From NCBI RefSeq assembly GCF_024586455.1, contig NW_026089624.1, positions 12,491,341-12,555,340 on the forward strand: a DNA stretch of 64,000 nucleotides, given 5' to 3'. The number at the start of each line of letters is the position of its first letter. Position 1 is the stretch's first letter. The position numbers and the translations under genes are program-made. Below are positions 57,001 to 64,000 of the stretch, piece after piece. Under the pieces are notes generated by a model, which worked only from the letters and a program-made list of their open reading frames with translations, did no database searches and was not told where the DNA came from. The DNA is from Bactrocera neohumeralis (lineage: Eukaryota > Arthropoda > Insecta > Diptera > Tephritidae).

Positions 57001-59651
57001 TAGTGCTGGTGGAACAACAATTGTTATAAGATCTAAGGACTCCACTGCAATTTTTACCGCATCTATACCTCGTGAAACCTAAAATACAAGACCAAATTCA
57101 GTTAAGTGAGATATTTATAATGTATGGCGCGTATAACTCAGCAGATTGTGCAACATACTTTCGCTGATCATAAAAGAAGCTGTCAAAATTTTTAATATTT
57201 ATATTTCTGCTACAATTTTATAAATATTTTCGCTTATAGCGGTACACTAGGCTACTCCGTTGCATTGCTTAATAATGCTAGTTTTTTTCACGGGGATTAC
57301 GGGTTTTTTGTAAACCCTGAAATCTAAAGAGATAAATAAGAAAAATCCATGCGAAACGAGTAAAATTCCAATGTACAGTACGGAAATTTACTCTCGCTAG
57401 TGTTTAGGTAAGTGGAAAGGGATATAGTTGTGAGGGTCATTTCAGCAAATTCTGTGCCGACGCATGTCGCAGGCTATGTTCGTAAATGCATCATGACTTG
57501 CAGCATAAGCAACAGTAGCAACACTGCAAGTTTGAGGTTTGATACTTCTTATACAATTTTTGACAATTTGCAGATACATTTGTTTGCATTTTTGAACGCG
57601 TATAGTACTAAAATGGAAATTTTGCTGAATCTAACACTAGACGAAATTTGTGAGCAAAGAAATGATAGATTTTCTTTAAATTTAAGAAAAAGAAGGGTAT
57701 TGAAGTCAAAAAGAAAAATTTGTAGGTACAAATGTTTGTCTTTAAAAGAAAAATACCTAAAAACAAATCATTTATTAAAACAATAAAGTCGTTTCCCGAG
57801 GACATATTCAACCGTACTCTCAGCAATAACTGCGTCTCCGCATTACTGAGATTTTCACTAAAAATTTAAAAATAATAATTTATACAATTATTATTAACAT
57901 AATTTAACTAAATTCCAATACAAAAATTAAAATAAAACAGTTTTGCACTTACTTTTCGTCAGACATCGTAGTTAAATGCAGTAAAAAAATTTTTGATAGA
58001 AATTATGTATGACAGTTGATAGAAGTGTAGCTTTTTTGAACGCTTGATTATTGCAGTGTTGCAATATTGCATTTCTGAACGTTCTGTTTGTTATGCAATC
58101 GTCATGATGCGCGTCATGATGCATTTACGAACATAGCCGCATTGTTTAAAACTTAGCCTTTAGGCACAGACCGCCAGGAAAGTATTCGATGGCAACACGT
58201 CCTCCTGCTCTAAGTGTTGCTATATTAATGACAAAATACAGTTTTTACTCATCAAACAGAATTAGATCGCCAAAAGGGGATCTCTTGGCCCGATAAAACA
58301 TGAATTTTAACGTATTACATATCACCACATCTTGTAAATTATTTCTTTTACAAGATGTAAATCATCAAACTTTACCATGTATTATATTTCAAATTGTTAC
58401 TTGTGTTCATATCGCGTATACAAAATATATTTAAATAAAAATTCGTGCTATGTCATTTGGTAATAAATATTTTGTGTGATGAATATAGGCCCTGCAATAA
58501 ACCCCTGATGTTGTGGAATGTGAACAGATTTGCTTAATGTTAGAATTGCAAACCAATTCTGATTTTTAATAGTTGCGCAGAATGTGATTAGAACTTCAGC
58601 TTTTCGAACTTACGAAACATGATTTTACGCCCTATAATAGGACGAGCCTAGTTACAGTTCGACAACTGAATACAAAAAGGTACTTTAGGAGTGAATAATG
58701 ACTCTTGTCACAGGAAATTTAACCGTCTCTAGCCATTTTTCGAAAATATAATTATTTTCTAAAGTTTGGAGTTTGAATACAATAAACAGGTTTAAATAAA
58801 TTATTAACCCTTATTTCTAAAATAATAAATTATCTAAATTTAAATATTTATTTTACAATACAATATTACAATATTTGTAATTATCAAAAATTTAAGTAAT
58901 GCTGTCAAGTACTTTGAATAGGGTTTCAACGAAAAAACAAAAACGCTTATCTGGGCTGTGGGATATTTTTTAAAATGTATGCAAGGTGCATTTTGCAGTA
59001 TCCCTCAAAATGTTAAATAAACCAAAACACACATATAGATTTATTATATTTTAAGAAACTCTCACTAAATAAATAACATTTAATACATACCTTTGTTACT
59101 AAAGTATAAATAAAACCAATCAAGGCAATTAAACCCAAACATTCAATAAATTTATAAGAGTCCTGTTCAAATTTATAGTCAATTGGCGGTGGATAGAGTA
59201 TTGAACGTATAAGACCACCTTTAGCAGTTATATTGCCAGTATTAATAACAATCGCCAAAACCTTTTCAGAACCAATATAACGCGTTTGTATAACTTTTGT
59301 TCCACAAAAAAGTGTATGTCTTGCATGTTCTTTCTTGTCGTATATCATATCTCGTCTCATTGGTAAAGGCGTTTTTGTTACCGGTACGCTTTCACCTACA
59401 AAAAATAATTGTATATTGTAGCAAAATATAAAACATAAGATAAATAAAAACCTGTAAGCATTGATTCATCAAGTATGCAATTGCCTGATAAGAGCACAGC
59501 ATCGCATTGCATAATACATCCGTTGGTGGGTATTTCGATTACATCGCCAAGAACTAACCACTCAGTGCCAGTTTCAAGAACTTCTCCAGTTTCTGTTACA
59601 ACCAAAGCACAACCTTTATTTAGTACAGTTTCTCGCAGTGAATCCTGATTC
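53286..59651 (-). CDS. anne: P5B-type ATPase (ATP13A2/3 family), 5'-incomplete
   Basis: A host gene with six exons in the window: 59,651-59,452, 59,395-59,091, 57,078-56,878, 56,809-56,518, 56,462-54,945 and 54,031-53,286. Together they encode about 1,085 residues, from the actuator domain to the C-terminal membrane helices. Diagnostic features are the LDLITIVVPPALPAAMT helix (PPALP marks the P5B subgroup), the phosphorylated Asp motif split as CCCFDK / TGTLT across an intron, KGSPEMM in the nucleotide-binding domain and CGDGANDCGALKVAH. P5B pumps act in late endosomes and lysosomes, and ATP13A2 exports polyamines to the cytosol. All GT/AG junctions keep frame. About 200 N-terminal residues are missing. 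The symbol is by presumed orthology to Drosophila anne boleyn (CG32000). Confidence 0.9.
54032..54944 (-). other. P5B ATPase last intron, 913 bp
   Basis: Very AT-rich, with no TE protein, inverted-repeat element or RNA gene recognised. Confidence 0.7.
54945..56462 (-). CDS. anne: P5B ATPase exon, N and P domains plus membrane helices
   Basis: The largest exon, 1,518 bp. It contains NLQRMSVITRR, the nucleotide-site KGSPEMMQQL, MENRLKPDTSEVIASL, RTVMITGDNLLTAISVARDC, ARMSPEQKQALIIDLQQLDY and the hinge MCGDGANDCGALKVAHTGIS. Hydrophobic segments follow, around YMAAYSMVQFISVMILYSID and LVVVGFQMAG. Confidence 0.93.
56518..56809 (-). CDS. anne: P5B ATPase exon, start of nucleotide-binding domain
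   Basis: Starts TGTLTEEGLDMWGVVP, completing the phosphorylation motif, and includes FGMVTCHSITIVNGKLMGDP and LDLKMFESTGWTLED. Flanked by introns of 68 and 55 bp. Confidence 0.93.
56878..57078 (-). CDS. anne: P5B ATPase exon, M4 helix to phosphorylation site
   Basis: Encodes SLDLITIVVPPALPAAMT (M4, with PPALP) and ends FDK, where D is the phosphorylated aspartate. 201 bp, phase 0 at both ends. Confidence 0.93.
57472..58138 (-). mobile_element. 667-bp element with perfect 26-bp inverted ends in an ATPase intron
   Basis: The ends match perfectly for 26 bp, beginning GGCTATGTTCGTAAATGCAT, with the 3-bp duplication GCA on both sides (57,469-57,471; 58,139-58,141). Inside on the minus strand is ATGTCTGACGAAAAG followed by a GTAAGT donor (about 57,960) and then NLSNAETQLLLRVR (about 57,850), like the start of a Myb/SANT-like gene. 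This suggests an internally deleted PIF/Harbinger-type element that kept part of its DNA-binding gene. Family inferred. Confidence 0.8.
58490..58640 (-). repeat. relic of the 8,128-8,783 repeat
   Basis: Contains GATGTTGTGGAATGTGAA and TTGCAAACCAATTCTGATTT, the reverse complement of the right part of the repeat at 8,128-8,783. It is a short relic in the ATPase intron. Confidence 0.5.
59091..59395 (-). CDS. anne: P5B ATPase exon, actuator end and membrane helix
   Basis: Continues TGESVPVTKTPLPM and includes HTLFCGTKVIQTRYIGSEKV and a hydrophobic helix (LGLIALIGFIYTLVTK). Donor ACAAAG/GTATGT. The following intron is 2,012 bp because of inserted elements, compared with 55-70 bp for three of the other introns. 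Confidence 0.9.
59452..59651 (-). CDS. anne: P5B ATPase exon, actuator domain start
   Basis: Encodes LRETVLNKGCALVVTETGEV, then LVLGDVIEIPTNGCIMQCDA and LDESMLTG (the TGE-type actuator loop, completed in the next exon as TGES). Donor ACAG/GTTTTT is at 59,452. The acceptor could be at 59,651 or 59,645; both keep frame. The upstream intron exceeds 4.3 kb and holds a mariner and a Jockey element. Confidence 0.88.
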
Positions 59652-59845
59652 TAAACATCAAAAAAGGCAAAACCATTACTTGGTACTCTGAATTTTTCAA
59701 TTAATATAACAAAAAACAACTAAGGAAAGGTTAAGGTCGGGTGCAACCGACAATTTTATACTCTTGCAACTTTCAGAAATCAAAGCAAGGGAAATACGTT
59801 AAGGTGTAAAACGTCAACCTGAGGATCGAAATCCAAGCAATTTTA

Positions 59846-60790
59846 CAAGGTGTGTTCCAAAGTAAACAGGACTTTTTGAATCTAGCGCCCCCTGGTGGCG
59901 CTATCTGTATGTCGACTGGTGCGTTAGATTCTGCTATCTTTATCGATTGTCCATGAGTGAATTTCATGACATTTCATCTAATGGAAATGAAGTTATTGCG
60001 TTTTAAGTGTCAGTATGTTTGTGTTGCCGGTGCGAAAATGAGCTTCGAACAAAGAGCCAACATTAAATTTTGTTTCAAAATTGGTAAAACTTTTACCGAA
60101 ACGTTTCAATTGATTAAACAAGTTTATGGCGATGATTGCCTATCCCGTAGCAGAGTGCACGAGTATACAACGTTTTCAAAGTGGTCGTGAGGACATAAAT
60201 GACGATCAACATGTGGGCCAATCAAAATCCGTGATCACCGGAAATTCCATCGAAACTGTGCGTGAATTTATTAAAACCCTGAGCCGAAATCATCATTGAA
60301 ATTCATGGAAATAGAATTGAACATCTCCAAAACATCGATTTATTGCATTTTGACTGAACATTTGGACTTACGAAAGGTGTGTTCGGCCCGAATATCGCGA
60401 AGATGAAAGTTGGCGTTTGCTGCACGATAAGGCGCCGTCTCATCGATCGACGCTTGTGACCGATTATTTGACCAAAATTCACATTTTAATCATTAACCAC
60501 TCCCCGTATTCACCTAATAAGACACCGTCCGACTTTTTCCTTTTCAGAAAAATGCATTTGCCCATGAAAGGAAAACGTTTTGCAGACGTAGAGGCCATTC
60601 AAAAGGTATGCACCGGAATACTGGCGGCCATACTGCCCAACGAGCTAAAACACTCGTTCGTCATGCTTTTGAACCGTGCAAAAAGCTGTATTGAAGCAGA
60701 AGGAGACTATTAAGAATAAGTAAATTGATTTGGCCGAAAAAACTATGTTTTCTGTTTTTTTAAGTCCTGTTTACTTTGGAACGCACCTTG
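59846..60790 (+). mobile_element. mariner family A, deleted copy, in the ATPase upstream intron
   Basis: The ends CAAGGTGTGTTCCAAAGTAA and the inverted match are flanked by TA (59,844-59,845; 60,791-60,792). It is 945 bp. The 5' transposase part includes MSFEQRANIKFCFKIGKTFT and QLIKQVYGDDCLSRSRVHEY; after a deletion near 60,385 the end continues with LLHDKAPSHRSTLVTDYLTK, GKRFADVEAIQKVCTGIL and a stop. The first catalytic Asp region is lost. Confidence 0.88.
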
Positions 60791-60799
60791 TATATACAT

Positions 60800-61285
60800 A
60801 CAAACTATATATATGTAACTAAATGCTGAGAGACACATAATGTTTGTTAGAAAAACGAAATTATATGTAGTATATGGAAGTTGGGGTAGTATTGACCAAT
60901 TTTTATTTATTTTTCCCAACACCATAAACTGTTAACATTCACATACTAAAAAACTAATCATATAGAGTAAAGTCAGTCGGACGTTCGAAAATCCTGATAT
61001 TAGTTATAAGGCATATAAGTCAAGTTTTCGCTGAAATTTATTTAGTTTTGGCATAAAGATACACTGTTATGAGTAAACCATGATAGCTTAATTTCATTGA
61101 GATGACTAACATATTGGCCGATATATGCGGTACAAAGTCACCCGGAAATTCGATTATCTTTATATTATAATGTATATATGGGGACTAAGGGAAGTATTAG
61201 TCCGATTCAACCCATTTTTAACACACAGACATACTATTATCAGAGAAGTACTATCCTTGAATTTCAATTATATATCTCAGACAAT
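60800..61285. repeat. dispersed repeat family X, copy 2 (left part)
   Basis: Matches 48,640-49,110 in order, for example GGAAGTTGGGGTAGTATTGA and AAAGTCACCCGGAAATTCG. It is interrupted at 61,285 by the Jockey element and continues at 63,773. Part of the same repeat (GGTCGGGTGCAACCGAC at 59,732-59,748) precedes the mariner at 59,846. Confidence 0.75.
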
Positions 61286-63765
61286 TTTTTTTTTGTTTAT
61301 ACATTGCAACTAGTTCAAATAAAAGAAAGGACTAACAAGCAACTTGAATATGACTTAAACATATAATTACAAAATCACAAAACTACTATGAGAGTATTGG
61401 CTAATTTAAAAGATCGCTGGGTTTGAGGCGTTTGAGTCGTTTTGGTGGACCATCTCTTAACATATCAGTTAACATAGCTACTTCTTCGTTACAATATTGT
61501 AGCAATCTTGCACTATGTGCTATTGCAATTTTTAATATTTCTGCGTTAACCGAGTTTACGCCTAGATCACGCTCTATATCAGCACATCTACAATACCAAA
61601 GCGCTTTGTCAATTAGTCTTAGTACTTTGTTTAGAAATTGTTGGATGACTTTTTTATTGTTTGCGTTAGTACATCCCCAGAGTTGTGCACCATAGCTTCT
61701 TATCGGTCGGAGTATTTGTTTATAGATAAGTAACTTATTTTCGATGGATAACACTGATTTGTTACCGATTAACCAATTGTAATTTTTGAGTCGCATGTTC
61801 AGCTCCTTACGTTTGTTTTTACGTGAACTTTCCACCGTAGCTTAGTGTCAAGCGTCATTCCTAAGTATTTAGCGGAATTAAAGTACGGTATTCGTGCACC
61901 GTCTATGAAAATTAGTAAGTACTGTATCTTGTTGTATGTGAAAACAATGTGTACAGAGTTAGCTTCATTCAGCTTTATCTGCCATTTCTTTGCCCATTGT
62001 ACGACTCTATTTACAGCTTTTTGGAGATTAGTAGTAGACTCGTGTTCACTACTACCAACAGCAAGAAACGCGGTATCATCTGCAAATGTGGCTGTTGTAT
62101 AATTGCAGTCAATTGGCAAGTCGTGCGTGAATAGAATATAAAGAAGAGGGCCCAACACACTACTTTGTGGAACTCCTGCTTTTATTTCCCTAAGAACAGA
62201 ATATTTGTCTCCTTGTTTAACGCGAAAGTAGCGATGAGATAAATACGATTTTAAGATGTCATAATGCTGTTTCGGTAAAATTAGTTTGTTTCGAAAGCAG
62301 TCCTTTGTGACAAACTTTACCGAACGCTTTTGCAATATCCAAAAACACGGTAGAACAGAATTTTTTTTTCCTCAAAGGTTTTTTCAATAATGTGTGTTAT
62401 CCTGTGGATTTGATCAATCGTAGAATGGTTGGCTCGATTTATGAGAATTTTCTCAAATAGCTTTCATATTATCGGTAAAGTGATATGGGCCTGTAAGAAG
62501 ATATATCATATCCTAGTTTTCCTGGCTTTGGAATCATGATAATTTCAGCAATTTTCCAATAAGTTGGCACGTATTTAAGATGAAAAGCCGCGTTAATATT
62601 GTTGGTAATTTTTACTATACTTACTTGAGGAAGCTGTTTTAGGACCTCGGCAGTAATCAGGTCGTAACCGGGGGTTTTTTTGTTTTTCAGATTTTTGATT
62701 TCCTCACTTAGCTCACTACTTGTGCAACATGAGATCTTTTCGTTTTCTTGACTGGAAGCAGTAGGATAATCTACGTGTGTTTCATATGGGAAGAATATTT
62801 TGGCTAAATAATCCGAAAATACTTCTGCCTTTTTTGAATCGTCTCTGGCCCAGCTATCAGCACTTATTTTAATGGGACATACTTGAGTTTCTGGTTTTTG
62901 TAGTCTTTTACAGCTTTTCGAAAGAGAGTAGTCGGAATTTTTGCCATTGCTTAGGGAACGAAAATATTTTGCGAAACTTTCATTTTTAAACCTCTTAATT
63001 TTCCGATTAAGATCTTTAGAGACTTTATTCAAAATAGATTTATCAGCTGGGCAACGACTTTTATGCCGCTTACGTCGTAGCTTTCTCTTTAATTTAATTG
63101 TTTCCCTTATATCATTAGGATATTGAGAGTTTACAGCAATTTTCCTTAATTCCGGTGTACTTTTCCAAGCTTTCTGTTGTATACTTGTTGTAAAGTGTAA
63201 AATTTCAGATTCCAACTGGTCTATATTTAATATAGAGTCATATTTACTTTCATAACATTCCATCATTATTCTAAAATATTCCCAATCTGTACGTTTATTA
63301 TACAAGGCCGCTGTTTGTCTTTAAAGATGACGGTTTCAGTATAGCTTAAATAGATTGGGGAATGATCCGAGTTAAGGTCATAACCCTGATTGATCGACAA
63401 ATAGTTCCGGGATATTTTGGCTACAATGAAAAAATCTATCAGGTCTGGATTCTTTTGATTATCTGATAGCCAATATGATGGTAAGTTCGTCTTCCGGTTG
63501 ACTGCAGTGCTTTATAGAGTTCTCTCCCCTTTGTAGTCGTAAGCCTTGAGCCCCAGTGCGTGTTCTTTGCGTTAAAATCTCCACCCATTATGAATCTATA
63601 CCTATGTCTGTTTATTAAGTGTTGGTACTCTTCAAATTGGATTTGATGCCTTGGAGGACTGTACACAGAGGTAAGTGAGAGTGGACTTTTAACTCCGTAA
63701 ATAGTCACTGTTGTAGCTTGAAACTTATCAGTTGAAAGTTTTTCTTATTCAAAATGTTTGATCGT
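61286..63765 (-). mobile_element. Jockey-clade element, 5' truncated, 2.48 kb
   Basis: Minus strand. The poly(A) tail is seen as a T-run at 61,286-61,294. The duplication AGACAAT is at 61,279-61,285 and 63,766-63,772. It is truncated inside the endonuclease, so ORF1 is missing. The flanking repeat family X is continuous once it is removed. Confidence 0.88.
61401..63708 (-). pseudogene. Jockey ORF2: endonuclease end, RT, C-terminus (frameshifted)
   Basis: 63,439-63,708 has an endonuclease block (SLTSVYSPPRHQIQFEEYQH and MGGDFNAKNTHWGSRL). 62,469-63,305 is an open 278-residue linker and RT start (KNKKTPGYDLITAEVLKQL, PTYWKIAEIIMIPKPGKLGY). 61,799-62,335 carries KAGVPQSSVLGPLLYILFTH and the active-site TATFADDTAFL. 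61,401-61,835 is the C-terminal end. Frameshifts near 63,430, 62,460 and 61,820 inactivate it. RT would copy element RNA at the target. Confidence 0.85.
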
Positions 63766-63772
63766 AGACAAT

Positions 63773-64000
63773 GACCGATATTTTCTAACAAAAGTCAACT
63801 AAAGGCACTGGGGTCTAAATATTCGGTGCCTAGGGGCGTGAACGTTTTTGGTGGCATACACTAGGGCATTATTCATGCAAAGTTTAATCTCTTTATATTA
63901 ATTGCTTCTTGATTTGCATACTGGAAACTGAACGATTCAAAGGGATTTTAAAATTGTGCTATATGGGAAGTATTGTCAGATTTCGCTCATTTTCACAACG
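63773..64000. repeat. dispersed repeat family X, copy 2 (right part)
   Basis: Continues copy 2 after the Jockey insertion, with AATATTCGGTGCCTAGGGGC and TTGCTTCTTGATTTGCATAC matching 49,170-49,280. It runs to the window edge. Confidence 0.75.

Noticed and set aside
57412..57786. 124-residue plus-strand frame in the ATPase intron as a nested gene
   Set aside because: It crosses the inverted end of a transposon, is AT-rich and low in complexity, and matches no domain I know.

Overview
This window is insect DNA, almost certainly from a higher fly. A tephritid fruit fly is my best guess. It is a transposable-element (TE) graveyard beside one real host gene. The evidence is eukaryotic gene structure (introns with GT/AG borders), a dense mix of fly-type TEs (RTE, Loa and Jockey non-LTR elements; gypsy-like errantiviruses with env; BEL/Pao; Mag-like Ty3; hAT; mariner; PIF/Harbinger; Helitron), and the host gene itself, a P5B-type ATPase of the ATP13A2/3 family. 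In Drosophila the single ATP13A2/3-like gene (anne boleyn, CG32000) lies on the small fourth chromosome (Muller element F). Element F is X-linked in many non-drosophilid flies. This may therefore be X-linked, TE-rich chromatin, but that is inference and cannot be read from the sequence.

Layout. Positions 1-8,783 hold a near full-length RTE copy (minus strand), a BEL/Pao gag-protease relic (plus), a Mag-like Ty3 relic (minus) and dispersed repeats. Positions 8,784-32,386 are a nested stack. A gypsy-like errantivirus has its 5' LTR interrupted by a 205-bp hAT-type MITE and by a hAT transposon. The hAT contains a Loa-clade retrotransposon, the Loa contains a second, much younger errantivirus, and that contains an RTE copy with a twin-priming inversion. 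Target-site duplications or uninterrupted flanking homology support each junction except the outer ends of the two errantiviruses. A 100-N assembly gap (27,749-27,848) lies inside the outer errantivirus. Positions 32,400-35,000 are BEL/Pao integrase, split by a mariner-superfamily element. Positions 35,600-52,500 are layered RTE copies, a second hAT, mariners, PIF/Harbinger relics, a Helitron helicase and a Jockey-like element split by an RTE.

Positions 53,286-59,651 (minus strand) hold six exons covering about 1,085 residues of the P5B ATPase, with its C-terminus, stop codon and a candidate poly(A) signal. Its N-terminal exons lie beyond the window or past the large intron that begins at 59,652. 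Introns carry a PIF/Harbinger-type MITE (57,472-58,138) and a mariner (59,846-60,790). The right end is a dispersed repeat split by a 5'-truncated Jockey element (61,286-63,765).

Apart from the ATPase I find no convincing host gene, RNA gene, CRISPR array or operon. All TE coding regions carry frameshifts, stops or domain deletions, except the env frame of the young errantivirus, which is open from 17,254. The most informative content is the insertion chronology and a few unexplained pieces: a GC-rich 341-bp insert with a 14-bp target duplication, a covarying stem at the 5' end of the RTE family, a 37-bp perfect inverted repeat in the Loa, and loss of the integrase core in both errantiviruses.
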